This document shows, in pieces, positions 45,208 through 54,460 of a stretch of DNA of 64,000 nt (its first letter is position 1; the number at the start of each line of letters is the position of its first letter). The translations under genes were made by a program, and so were the position numbers. Origin of the DNA: Cognataquiflexum aquatile (GTDB lineage: Bacteria > Bacteroidota > Bacteroidia > Cytophagales > Cyclobacteriaceae); assembly GCF_003316845.1 (NCBI RefSeq), contig NZ_QMIK01000001.1, positions 1,054,001 to 1,118,000 of the forward strand, given 5' to 3'. A model generated the notes under the pieces. It was not told the origin of the DNA, ran no database searches, and saw only the letters and a program-made list of their open reading frames with translations.

Positions 45208-45693
45208 TTATCTTTCCCAAAAATTCGGTGGTGCAATTCCCAATGCCCTCAAATAAACATAACCTTGTGCACGGTGATGGATTTCGTTGTCTATAAAATA
45301 AAGGATACTGCAATACACCTTGTCTTCATATTGGCCAAAAGCCACGACGGTATCCTGAAAGTGGTCCAAGGGGATTTTTGACCACCATTCATCCAATTCC
45401 CCGGTTGCTTTGTCCCATTCCTCAAGCAGTTTGGATTTGCTTCCATTCAATTCCATGTTTTCATCTAATGGTTCCCAAACATCTGTGGCCATGCCTTTGA
45501 TACCCGGAACGGCGATACCCAAGAGTTCTTTGGCCAAATCAGAAAATGGCCTCATTCCACCTACACTGAATGAAAATAATTGATCCTCAGGAAATGCTTC
45601 GATAACTCTTCTGGTGAGTTGTCTGTGTCCCTGCCAATGAGCCAGAAGTTGGTCCGAGGAAATGATAGGCAATTCTTTTTCTTTGATTTCCAT
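45208..45693 (-). CDS. DinB-family protein
   Basis: This is a 161-residue protein when started at the ATG at 45693; an ATG at 45720 is also possible. It forms the four-helix DinB/YfiT bundle, with LLAHWQGHRQLTRRVIEAFPEDQLFSF at the start and ILYFIDNEIHHRAQGYVYLRALG near the end. The His residues of the last helix are typical metal ligands. These proteins are thought to be thiol-linked transferases. It is divergent from a YafY-type regulator that probably controls it. Confidence 0.88.
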   Translation of the reverse strand: MEIKEKELPIISSDQLLAHWQGHRQLTRRVIEAFPEDQLFSFSVGGMRPFSDLAKELLGIAVPGIKGMATDVWEPLDENMELNGSKSKLLEEWDKATGELDEWWSKIPLDHFQDTVVAFGQYEDKVYCSILYFIDNEIHHRAQGYVYLRALGIAPPNFWER

Positions 45694-45752
45694 AATGCTT
45701 TTTGTTGTGATGTTTAACATTGTTTTAATACTTCAAAAAAACAGTAGCCCAG

Positions 45753-45768
45753 TGACAGCCCTATGTCA
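45753..45768. promoter_or_regulatory. Candidate operator between DinB and WYL genes
   Basis: TGACA-N6-TGTCA lies mid-way in the divergent gap, and a second overlapping repeat CCCTA-N6-TAGGG starts at 45759. Either could bind the YafY/WYL regulator encoded next to it. Confidence 0.5.
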
Positions 45769-45852
45769 GTAGGGTCTGAAAAAAATTGGAATATTTTCGG
45801 GAAACATTTTTTCAGAAATAAAGTACCTTTAGGAACCATCTTTTTTTTAATA

Positions 45853-46812
45853 ATGAACCGTCTTGACAGACTTACTGCTATCCTTACACATCTTCAATCC
45901 AAGCGTACCATCAAGGCGCAGGAGATTGCAGACCGCTTTGGTATCAGTCTCAGGACTGTCTACCGGGATGTAAGGGCATTGGAGGAAGCGGGCATTCCGG
46001 TTATTGGCGAGGCAGGAATGGGCTATTCTTTGTTGGAAGGTTACCGTCTTCCGCCGGTTATGTTTACAAAAGAAGAGGCCATGTCTTTTTTGGTAGCTGA
46101 AAAAATCTATGAAAAGGTAGCTGATACAAGCAGTGCCCAACATTTCAATTCCGCCATCACCAAAATCAAGTCGGTTCTAAGGAATTCTGAAAAAGATACT
46201 TTGGAAAGTATCTCACCTTTGATCGGTGTGTTCAGGAACAGGAATACACTTCACCAAAAAGGCAATATTCTCCAACTTATCCTCGACAGTTTGGGTAAAA
46301 ATTTCCTGATCCATTTGGATTACACCACCTTCGAAAAAGAAGAAACTACCTCACGGATCGTGGAGCCCGTCGGGCTTTACCATGCTTTTGAACAGTGGTA
46401 CCTCATTGCATGGTGCAGGTTGAGAGAAGATTACCGTACTTTCAGACTGGATAGAGTTATCAACCTCAAAATACTGAGTGAAAGATTCCAGGCCATCCAC
46501 CCCTCTCTCAATGAGTATTTGGAAAAGGAAGCCAAAAACGAAAACCTCCTTAAAGTAGTATTGGAAATCCCCAAAACCGACGTAAAATACCTGAAAGTAC
46601 AGCGGTATAATCACGGATTTATATTTGAAAAATACAAAGAAAGATCTGTGGAAATGACATTTATGACCTCTTCCCTCGAGGGCTTTGTAAGGTGGATTGT
46701 CATGTTGGCGGATTTCGTCAGGGTGATCGAACCCATGGTAGTCAAAAATAGATTGGTGGAATTATTGGGTCAGATGATCCAAAACAGCACTCACCCCCAA
46801 AATGAGCAATAA
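45853..46812 (+). CDS. YafY-type HTH and WYL domain transcriptional regulator
   Basis: The ATG at 45853 gives 319 residues and starts with the typical NRLDRLTAILTHLQSK. An N-terminal HTH_11 winged helix (QEIADRFGISLRTVYRDVRALEEAGIPVIGE) is followed by a WYL domain with the EPVGLYHAFEQWYLIAWCR core and a C-terminal WCX region. Members sense nucleic-acid or small ligands. Divergent from the DinB gene, with a palindrome between them. Confidence 0.92.
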   Translation: MNRLDRLTAILTHLQSKRTIKAQEIADRFGISLRTVYRDVRALEEAGIPVIGEAGMGYSLLEGYRLPPVMFTKEEAMSFLVAEKIYEKVADTSSAQHFNSAITKIKSVLRNSEKDTLESISPLIGVFRNRNTLHQKGNILQLILDSLGKNFLIHLDYTTFEKEETTSRIVEPVGLYHAFEQWYLIAWCRLREDYRTFRLDRVINLKILSERFQAIHPSLNEYLEKEAKNENLLKVVLEIPKTDVKYLKVQRYNHGFIFEKYKERSVEMTFMTSSLEGFVRWIVMLADFVRVIEPMVVKNRLVELLGQMIQNSTHPQNEQ

Positions 46813-46986
46813 AAAATTTCTTTGGATAGAAGCCATCTCACTTTTTGAACAACACCTTTCGATTTTTGGAAATTCTTTTAGCCTGTTGAATAGGAGCAAA
46901 CTTTGAAAAGAAATCCAAAACGTAACAATTATCACGTTTTACAAAATCCTGATCCTTTACTTTTATAAAAATAACGCAACATATCC

Positions 46987-47379
46987 ATGAACTTCCATAT
47001 CTCAAAAACCCTCCCAAAACAAGATTTTCTTGCTGTCAAGGAAAAAATCACCGAAGCCTTGAAATCTGAAGGCTTTGGAGTCCTGACAGAAATCGATGTA
47101 CAGGCCACTATGAAAAAGAAACTGGACAAGGACTACAAGCCTTTCCTGATTTTGGGTGCCTGCAATCCAGTCTATGCTGACAAAGTGCTGACCATTGATC
47201 CCCACATGAGTGCCCTCCTGCCCTGTAATGTGACCCTGCGTGAATTGGAATCTGGCGAAATAGAAGTATCTGCCGTTGACCCTGTGGCTGCCATGGGAGG
47301 TATGGGAAATGAGAAAATCAAACCCCTAGCCCGTGATGTACAGCAAAAACTCGAAAAGGTAATCCAAAAGATAGTTTAA
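46987..47379 (+). CDS. DUF302 protein
   Basis: This 130-residue protein has the DUF302 pattern: FLAVKEKITEALKSEGFGVLTEIDVQATMKKKL-like opening, then ILGACNPVYADKVL and LLPCNVTLRELESG. The two Cys residues (in GACNP and LLPCN) are conserved in many members. Function is unknown, but redox or metal links have been proposed for the family. The upstream TTACTTTTATAAAA resembles the sequence before the small gene at 47500. Confidence 0.88.
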   Translation: MNFHISKTLPKQDFLAVKEKITEALKSEGFGVLTEIDVQATMKKKLDKDYKPFLILGACNPVYADKVLTIDPHMSALLPCNVTLRELESGEIEVSAVDPVAAMGGMGNEKIKPLARDVQQKLEKVIQKIV

Positions 47380-47499
47380 AGACCTTCAAGTGATTAAAGG
47401 TGGATGCAACTTTGTGGGAGGATAAAAGCAAAAATAATCCTTGATGACCCCATTGGAGATTTGAGGATTTAAACCTAACTTTTATAAAATTTACTAGCC

Positions 47500-47610
47500 A
47501 TGTCAAAAGAAAAAACAGTAAAAAAGGAAGAGAAAAAGAAGCCTGGTAAAAACCTCAAAGAAAAAAGAGCTGAAAAGAAAGCCAAAAAAGACGGTAAGAA
47601 AAATGATTGA
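47500..47610 (+). CDS. 36-residue lysine-rich protein
   Basis: The ATG at 47500 opens a 36-codon frame made almost only of Lys, Glu, Ala, Gly and Asp (MSKEKTVKKEEKKKPGKN...KKND). It has a promoter-like TAACTTTTATAAAAT about 20 nt upstream and a strong terminator 33 bp after its stop. Those two signals make a real transcript likely. The composition suggests a nucleic-acid- or ribosome-binding tail. No family is assigned. Confidence 0.55.
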   Translation: MSKEKTVKKEEKKKPGKNLKEKRAEKKAKKDGKKND

Positions 47611-47642
47611 TTTTCGAAAGAAGTCAATACAACAGGCCATAG

Positions 47643-47676
47643 AAAAGCCCTTGGAACCAGGTTCTAAGGGCTTTTT
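47643..47676 (+). terminator. Strong terminator after the Lys-rich gene
   Basis: A 15-bp stem AAAAGCCCTTGGAACC / GGTTCTAAGGGCTTTT with one mismatch and a 1-base loop centre is followed by a T-rich run. Confidence 0.85.
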
Positions 47677-47816
47677 CTTTTTACATCCAAAAAGCTGCCA
47701 ATAAATCGTTAGACCAAAAGAACCATAGATACATTCTTGCTTTCTTACCAAAGATTACTTGATAATGGTTTGGAATATAGAAATCTTACTCTTTCAAAAT
47801 ATTTCAATTTGGAACA

Positions 47817-47936
47817 CTAGCGGGGAGGACGAAATTTTTCCGGGCCGGCGAAGGCCAAGTGTGGAGGAGGATTAAAATTTCTTGCCTTTTTTGGTTACTT
47901 TTTGTGGTAAGACAAAAAGTGACAAAAGAAAAGGAG
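47817..47936. repeat. Dispersed ~120-bp element, copy A
   Basis: The segment runs GGGGAGGACGAAATTTTTCC, GGGCCGGCG, a variable part, GGATTAAAATTTCTTG, and a hairpin GGTTACTTTTT...AAAAAGTGAC. It matches copy B at 60704-60825 almost base for base except for a palindrome present only in B. No gene was seen in 47677-47981. Confidence 0.75.
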
Positions 47937-47981
47937 CTATTTGATTCAAAAGCAAGGTTTTATTGAGAAATAATGATACTT

Positions 47982-48722
47982 CTAAAATTTTATTCTCCCC
48001 ATATACCACGCCACTGCCCTTTCCAGATCCTCCTTGGTATCAACCGCAATAGCCTGATGGGTGGTCGGTACCATCTTGATCCGAACCCCATTTTCCAACA
48101 ACCTCAACTGCTCCAACATCTCTGTGGTTTCCAAAAACGACTTGTGCAATCCTGTAAAAGCCAAAAGGGATTCCTTGCGGTAGGCATAGATCCCCACATG
48201 CTTCCAATAGGAAATCTCCACCGCTTTCTCCCTCACATATGGAATGGGGCTTCTGCTAAAGTAAAGCGCAAAATTATCCTTATCCAAAACCACTTTGACA
48301 GCATTTGGATTTTGGGCTTCAGCAGCAGAAATGGAAAACATCATAGAAGCCACCTTTACCTCAGGGTCAGAAAAAACAGCCGTCAGGTCCAAAAGCGACT
48401 GGGTATCCTGAAAAGGCTCATCCCCCTGCACATTCACAAAAATCCCAGCATCCATTGCCTGTGCAGCTTCAGCAATCCTATCAGAACCGCTTTCAAATTC
48501 CCTGGTACTGAAAAACACATCCCCTCCTACAGCAACAATTTGGTCGGCTATTGCCTGATGGTCTGTCACCACCACCACCTGATCAAAAACCCCGGTTTGG
48601 ACTGTACTCAAATATGTCCTCTGGATGACCGACATGCCACATAGATCCTGTACCAACTTGGCAGGAAACCTAGTAGACGCATACCGCGCAGGAATCAAAG
48701 CAACTTTTTTCAATTTTTCCAC
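47982..48722 (-). CDS. kdsB: 3-deoxy-manno-octulosonate cytidylyltransferase
   Basis: This 246-residue protein starts at a GTG (48722); a TTG three codons on is an alternative. The signature VALIPARYASTRFPAKLVQDLCG is at the N-terminus, with QGDEPF near residue 100 and the HVGIYAYRKESLLAF segment. It makes CMP-Kdo, needed for lipopolysaccharide inner core. It lies at the edge of the exopolysaccharide locus. A repeat-rich spacer separates it from the wzc-like gene. Confidence 0.95.
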   Translation of the reverse strand: MEKLKKVALIPARYASTRFPAKLVQDLCGMSVIQRTYLSTVQTGVFDQVVVVTDHQAIADQIVAVGGDVFFSTREFESGSDRIAEAAQAMDAGIFVNVQGDEPFQDTQSLLDLTAVFSDPEVKVASMMFSISAAEAQNPNAVKVVLDKDNFALYFSRSPIPYVREKAVEISYWKHVGIYAYRKESLLAFTGLHKSFLETTEMLEQLRLLENGVRIKMVPTTHQAIAVDTKEDLERAVAWYMGRIKF

Positions 48723-49178
48723 AACAAGAGAAAGTAAACAGAAATTAGTATCAAGTAAGAAGTATCATGTACCAAGTACGAAGTATCAAGAATCAAGTAC
48801 GAAGTATCAAGTATCAAGCCTGAACCAAACCCGACAACTTGACAACGCGAAGCTGACAACCCGACAACAATTACAACAACTAGAACAATTACAACAACTA
48901 GAACAATTACAACAACTAGAACAATTACAACAACTAGAACAATTACAACTACTACAACCAGAGACCCTTCGTTCCTCAGGATGACGCCCGACAACCTGAC
49001 AACGCGAAGCAGACAACAATTACAACCACTACAACAAATACAACCTGACAACTGGATAACTTGACAACGCGAAGCTGACAACCACAACAACCTGATAACT
49101 GGACAACTTGACAACGCGAAGCAGACAACCACTACAACCTCCCCTGAGATTCTTCGCTACACTCAGAATGACGCTCCG
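48723..49178. repeat. Repeat-rich spacer with 18-bp minisatellite
   Basis: At 48741-48825 are words of the CAAGTACGAAGTAT kind. At 48869-48950 an 18-bp unit AATTACAACAACTAGAAC is repeated four and a half times with no change. TTGACAACGCGAAGC-type words occur four times (about 48840, 49000, 49060, 49107). An 85-bp part (48945-49030) has an inverted counterpart at 59285-59380. Open frames across it are low-complexity and not credible genes. Confidence 0.8.
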
Positions 49179-51635
49179 TTACACCCTAAACTTCGCAAAA
49201 AACTTATCTATCCAAAATGTAGGTTTCTTCTCCCCTTCAGCATCTTCGTAATAGTTTCCGGTGACATTGTTTTTCTTCATGTAAGAATAATTGTAGCCAT
49301 ACCCATAATTATAGCCTCCAAAATCATACACATCTCCCCCGGCACGGATACCGTTAAATACCGCATAGAAATCCCTCACCTGATCGTTGGCATACAGGTC
49401 ATTGATCATCAAAAGGTACTTTTTGTGGGTATAATCCTGACGGATGATATATAGATTGATGTCCGAAAAACGCAATAAGTCAGTGGTCTCGGATACCAAC
49501 CCAATAGGTGGTGTATCCATGACGATGACATCAAAGTGCCCTTCCAAATAAATGAGAAACTCGGCCATCTTATCCTTCAGCAACAATTCTGCAGGGTTTG
49601 GAGGGATAGGTCCTGAAGGGACAATAAACAGGTTGTCGTATTTGGTTTGGATTACGATTTCCTCTTGGGTCGACCTATCCACCAAATAGGAGGACAAACC
49701 TACCTTGTTCCCAACGCCCACATAATCCGCGATCCGAGGCTTTCTTAGATCCAATCCGATCAACACAGTCCTCTTACCACTCAAAGCCATGGCAGCAGCA
49801 AGGTTGAGACTGACAAAAGTCTTGCCCTCTCCCGAAACTGACGAAGTGACCAAAATCTTTTTACACTTTTTCTCACTGGCAATGTAAAAAAGTGCTGACC
49901 TCAAGGACCTGAAAGATTCAGATACCATCGCCTTGGGATGCTCGGCCACGATCATATTGGTTTCCTTATTACTCAAACCAATGGTTCCCAACAAAGGAAT
50001 CCGAAGTGAATTCTTAAGTTGGATCTGATCCATAATCCTGTTATTGAGATAGTGGTAAGCAAACAATACCAATAAAGGAATGAAAAAACCCAACCCAAAT
50101 GCCAATCCATAATTCTGTGTTTTCTTGGGAAAAATCAGACTTCCCCTCCGGGCATAATCAAGGACGGCATTGTCTGAAACGTTGGAAGCTTTGGCAATGC
50201 CTGCCTCCGCCCGTTTTTCCAAAAGGTAATTATATAAGTTTTCCCTGAGTTTAAACTGCCTCAGGATTTTGGTATAATCAGATTCAGTTTGAGGCAACTG
50301 CGCAAATTTGTCATCCAATTGCGAAAGTTTTTTCTGGGCTTCGGCCTTTCTCCTTTTTGTATTGGAAACAAGGTTGTTGATATTTTCAAAAATGTTTTCC
50401 CGCAGCTTGCTGATCTGTTCATCCAACACCACCACATTGGGATGGTTATCATTGACTACTGCCAAAAGTTTTCGCCTTTCCATGGACACTTGTACCAAAC
50501 TTTGGATCAAGCCGTTCAAAAACCCGTCACTCAAGCCTACAATTGAAGGCGCAATAATATCCCCATAATCCATGGTTTTAGTACTGAGGTAGGTCTGAAG
50601 AGATTCATAATAACTCAGCTCAAAATCTATGTTTTGGATCATTCCTTCCAATTCTTGGATATTGCCCAAAACACCTCCAAATTCCGAATTGACATCCATC
50701 AGTTTATTATCTACCTTAAAATTGAGCATGGAGCTTTCCACCATCTTCAGGGTATCTTCCAGGATATGCATTTGGTCGTCAATAAACCTCAGGGTGTTTT
50801 CAGTAATCCGGTTCTTTTCGCGCAAGTCAAACTCAATGTAGGAATCCATCAGGGCATTGACATAATCCCTTCCTTTCTCCACCACCTGCGACACCATCGT
50901 CACCTGCAATACCGTTCCCAGGTTATTGATAGGCCTCACGGTGACTGCCCTAGAGTAACGATCCAAAACATCCACAGGACTATGGATGATAAAATAGAGT
51001 TTATCATCTACTGCCATATCCTTTACTTGTTGGACGACAAACTTGGACCTGTCAGACAGAATGACTTCCCCGAATTTAAAGGTCTTGTTCAAAATGGCCT
51101 CATCCAATGGCCGGTTGTTTTTGGAATTGAAAAAATCAAAAAAAGTTTTGTCCTCCTGTGTCAGGGTAAACTCTGTATCTGAAACCTTGGTGAGATGGAC
51201 AGTACCCCCTTCGGCCTGATGGACAGACCAGTCTACCAAAACCTTAATGGGTGATTTATCATACAACTCTACCTCCTTGATATTGGTGGAAGCATAATAG
51301 CTTACCTCAAAATGCACTTTTTTCAAAGCTTCCTCAGCCAGATTTTTGGAGCTAAAAAGCAGGATATCGTTTTCAAGGTTATTTCCTCCGGAAAAAATGT
51401 TGGACCTGTCCAATATCCGTACTTCAGGAGAATTTTTGGGTTTGATCAAAACACTGCCCTGCACCTGATATTCTTCTAAAGAGTACCTGTGAAAAAGGAA
51501 TACCAATACCATCGCAATAAATATACAGGTGGCATACAACGGCCAATACCTTGAGTATTTGATCAGGTAATACTTGATGTCAATTGGCTTAGCTTCTTGC
51601 TCAAACTTCGAAATATCTATTTTGCCGTCAATCAT
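49179..51635 (-). CDS. Wzc-like polysaccharide co-polymerase and tyrosine autokinase
   Basis: This 818-residue protein has an N-terminal Wzz domain with a first membrane helix (about 34-54), a long coiled coil and a second helix near 515. A C-terminal BY-kinase domain carries Walker A SVSGEGKT (near 598), Walker A' LIGLDLRKPR and Walker B VIMDTPPIG. The tail is rich in Tyr (YNYGYGYNYSY), the usual autophosphorylation cluster. It controls chain length and export with the Wza-like protein, whose gene overlaps it by 4 nt. Confidence 0.95.
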   Translation of the reverse strand: MIDGKIDISKFEQEAKPIDIKYYLIKYSRYWPLYATCIFIAMVLVFLFHRYSLEEYQVQGSVLIKPKNSPEVRILDRSNIFSGGNNLENDILLFSSKNLAEEALKKVHFEVSYYASTNIKEVELYDKSPIKVLVDWSVHQAEGGTVHLTKVSDTEFTLTQEDKTFFDFFNSKNNRPLDEAILNKTFKFGEVILSDRSKFVVQQVKDMAVDDKLYFIIHSPVDVLDRYSRAVTVRPINNLGTVLQVTMVSQVVEKGRDYVNALMDSYIEFDLREKNRITENTLRFIDDQMHILEDTLKMVESSMLNFKVDNKLMDVNSEFGGVLGNIQELEGMIQNIDFELSYYESLQTYLSTKTMDYGDIIAPSIVGLSDGFLNGLIQSLVQVSMERRKLLAVVNDNHPNVVVLDEQISKLRENIFENINNLVSNTKRRKAEAQKKLSQLDDKFAQLPQTESDYTKILRQFKLRENLYNYLLEKRAEAGIAKASNVSDNAVLDYARRGSLIFPKKTQNYGLAFGLGFFIPLLVLFAYHYLNNRIMDQIQLKNSLRIPLLGTIGLSNKETNMIVAEHPKAMVSESFRSLRSALFYIASEKKCKKILVTSSVSGEGKTFVSLNLAAAMALSGKRTVLIGLDLRKPRIADYVGVGNKVGLSSYLVDRSTQEEIVIQTKYDNLFIVPSGPIPPNPAELLLKDKMAEFLIYLEGHFDVIVMDTPPIGLVSETTDLLRFSDINLYIIRQDYTHKKYLLMINDLYANDQVRDFYAVFNGIRAGGDVYDFGGYNYGYGYNYSYMKKNNVTGNYYEDAEGEKKPTFWIDKFFAKFRV

Positions 51636-52447
51636 AAATTACCACTGATTAATGCGAAAATCAACAACAAGGAAGTCGTTACAGAAATGATCAAACCCAA
51701 AGAAGCAGAAAAATTATCTGCATTGCCTATCTGCCTGATTTTCATAGGCTCCAAATAAAGGATATCATTGGGTTGTATAAAATAATAGGGCGATGCCAAC
51801 AATGCCCGGTCATTCAGATTGATTTGATGGATTTTGGTTCCCCCATCATATTGCCTGATCAAAAACAGTTTGTTTTTTCTCGCCAGGATATTGGATTCAC
51901 CGGCCATGGATATGGCGTCAAAAATGGTCGCCCTGTTTTTCATAATCACCATAGGTCCCCCAGCATTGAACTCACCCATAGCCGTAAAACGGATGCCTCC
52001 TATCCTGAGCTTCACAAACACCTCTTCTTTGAAATAGGCCCTGATTTCTTCCTGAACCTTGACCCTTGCCTCTTCTTCACTCAACCCTGCGATTTTCAAT
52101 CTCCCGATCTTTGGCAAAAGGATAAACCCTTCCTGATCGAGAGAATACCCCGTAAAGTAAAATATATCCCCTGCCCCTCCGGCTCCACCGCCAACTCCGC
52201 CTCTCATGCTTCTTGAGCCCTGAAATTCAAATGCCTTGGTCAACTCCTCATTGGAAGAAGCAAAATCAATGTCTACAATGTCAAATGGCTGTAGGATATA
52301 CCTATATTCCACTTCTGCAAAGGGGATAAACTCATCCAATTCAATGGGTTCATTTTCAGGAAGATTTTGGAGGTAGGTGATCCTTTTGTTGCTGATACAG
52401 GAAACTGCTAAAAGTAAAAAAACAATCCAGAGGGTAAGTTGCTTCAT
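51632..52447 (-). CDS. Wza-like polysaccharide export lipoprotein
   Basis: The ATG at 52447 gives 271 residues with a lipoprotein signal (LLLAVSCISNK). The next part is the polysaccharide export sensor (Poly_export) domain, LQPFDIVDIDFASSN...FFYFTGYSLDQEGFILLPKIG-like, and a SLBB domain (IGGIRFTAMGEFNAGG). A final hydrophobic helix (SLGLIISVTTSLLLIF) may stay in the outer membrane. It forms the outer-membrane exit channel. The ATGA overlap couples it to the wzc-like gene. Confidence 0.92.
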   Translation of the reverse strand: MKQLTLWIVFLLLAVSCISNKRITYLQNLPENEPIELDEFIPFAEVEYRYILQPFDIVDIDFASSNEELTKAFEFQGSRSMRGGVGGGAGGAGDIFYFTGYSLDQEGFILLPKIGRLKIAGLSEEEARVKVQEEIRAYFKEEVFVKLRIGGIRFTAMGEFNAGGPMVIMKNRATIFDAISMAGESNILARKNKLFLIRQYDGGTKIHQINLNDRALLASPYYFIQPNDILYLEPMKIRQIGNADNFSASLGLIISVTTSLLLIFALISGNL

Positions 52448-52474
52448 AAATACTAAGCGGGGTCGATAAGGCTT

Positions 52475-52482
52475 CAAATATA
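52475..52482 (-). promoter_or_regulatory. -7 promoter box for the wza-wzc operon
   Basis: The minus strand reads TATATTTG, an exact TAnnTTTG match, 28 nt before the wza-like start. No TTG lies at the usual -33 distance. Confidence 0.5.
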
Positions 52483-52539
52483 AATAAATAAAGTAAATAT
52501 GGTAATAAATTCCCCATTTTGAAATTCTTCCACGGAAAG

Positions 52540-54460
52540 GAAAAAACTACCTCACGCAAAGCCGCAGAGAAAAGGAATGAAAAATGATGAATTCAGAAGG
52601 ATGAAGGAAAAGGGATGAAGGAGTGTCGATCCCTGTGTGACCTAGGTGGTAATCAAACGAAAAAATTAATCACCACAGAGAGCGCTGAGAAAAAGGAGAA
52701 ACAAAAAAGGATGAAGGAAAAAGGATGAAGGATGATGAATCTTTTCTCTGTGCCCTCGGTGAGCTCGGTGGTAAAAAAATTAGATCCAGCTTCTTGAGAA
52801 GGATAGGTTGGCCTTCGGATCTTTTCTCCGTGCCCTCTCTGCCCTCTGTGGTTAGTTAATTGCTCCACTTTGCGATACCATAGCGCCCATTGCGGTAAGT
52901 TCCATTCAGCCCTGAAAGGGCGAAATATCCCAACGATGGGTGTAGCCCATCGATAAACCATAACGAATCAATCACAAAAGCCCTGAAAGGGCGAAACATG
53001 ACGAAGAAATTATTCCGCCCCTTCAGGGCTCGCGAGAATCCACCACACTTCTATGGATGGGCTTCACCCATCCCTTGGATATCCCGCCCCTTCAGGGCTC
53101 TAACCAACAAATTACAAAAACTCTGCGCTCCCTGTGTCCTCTGTGGTGAAAGAATAACTTTTTGATGTCCATTGCGATACCATAGCGCCCATTGCGGTAA
53201 GTTCCACTCAGCCCTGAAAGGGCGAAATACCTCAACGATGGGTGTAGCCCATCGATAAACCATAACGAATCAATCACAAAAGCCCTGAAAGGGCGAAACT
53301 TAAACAAGAAATTATCCCGCCCTTTCTCTAAGCAAGATATTGCAATACTCTGTGCCCTCTGTGGTGAAAGAATAACTTTTTATGTCACCCATCCCTTGGA
53401 TATCCCTCCCCTTCAGGGCTCTAACCAACAAATAACAAAAACTCCGTGCCCTCTGTGCCCTCTGTGGTAATATCATTGACCTCACTTTGCGTCCCTTGCG
53501 AAACCTTAGCGCCCATTGCAGTAAGTTCAATTCAGCCCTGAAAGGGCGAAATATCCCAACGATGGGTGCAGCCCATCGATAAACAATAACAAATGAATCA
53601 CAAAAGCCCTGAAAGGGCGAAACTTGACGAAAAAATTGTTCCGCCCTTTCTCTAAGCAAGATATTGCAATACTCTGTGCTCTCTGTGCCCTCTGTGGTGA
53701 AAGAATAACTTTTTATGTCACCCATCCCTTGGAAATCCCGCCCCTTCAGGGCTCTAACCACAATAAATAACAAAAACTCTGCGTCTCCTGCGCCCTCTGT
53801 GGTGAAAGAATAACTTTTTGATGTCCATTGCGATACCATAGCGCCCATTGCGGTAAGTTACATTCAGCCCTGAAAGGGCGAAATATCCCAACGATGGGTG
53901 CAGCCCATCGATAAACAATAACGAATGAATCACAAAAGCCCTGAAAGGGCGAAACTTAACAAAGAAATTATACCACCCCTTCAGGGCTCGCGAGAATCCA
54001 TAACACTTCTATGGATGGGCTTCACCCATCCCTTGGATATCCCGCCCCTTCAGGGCTCTAACCAACAAATAACAAAAACTCTGATCCCTCTCTGCCCTCC
54101 GTGGTAATATCATTGACCTCGCTTTGCGTCCCTTGCGAAACCTTAGCATCCATTGCGGTAAAAAACAATCATATCACGCAAAGCCGCAGAGAAAAGGAAT
54201 GAAGAAGAATAAATTCAGAATGAATGAACTCTGCGCCCTCTGTGCCCTCAGTGGTGATAAATCCATGACCTCACTTTGCGTCCCTTGCGAAACCTTAGAG
54301 CCCATTGCGGTAAAAAACAATCATATCACGCAGAGCCGCAGAGAAAAGGAATGAAGAAGGATAAATTCAGAATGAATGAACTCTGCGCCCTCTGTGGTAA
54401 GTTAATTGCTCCCCTTTGCTAAACCATCACGCCCATTGCGGAGAAAAAAAGAAAAATAAA
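52540..54460. repeat. Composite array of hairpin repeats (~300-330 bp period)
   Basis: Four large units begin near 52870, 53168, 53500 and 53828. Each has the phrase GCGATACCATAGCGCCCATTG, then GCCCTGAAAGGGC (at 52909, 53211, 53535, 53867), then GATGGGTGYAGCCCATC, then a second GCCCTGAAAGGGC about 71 bp later. Inverted forms (GCCCCTTCAGGGC) lie between them. Words such as CTCTGTGCCCTCTGTGGTGAAAG recur eight times or more. Partial units continue to 54460. No credible gene lies here. Confidence 0.85.

Noticed and set aside
48710-49132. Open frames with VVVIVLVVVIVL-type runs.
   Set aside because: They are the 18-bp minisatellite read through on the minus strand; low complexity, no start signals.
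52653-54354. Several open frames of 60-180 codons rich in 'ALKGRDIQGMG' and 'FRPFRAEWN' phrases.
   Set aside because: They are translations of the GCCCTGAAAGGGC and CTCTGTGGTGAAAG repeats, occur on both strands and change frame from copy to copy.
52540-54460. Possible CRISPR array.
   Set aside because: Units are 300 bp, palindromic, and the parts between them are themselves repeats, so there are no unique spacers; no cas genes are nearby.
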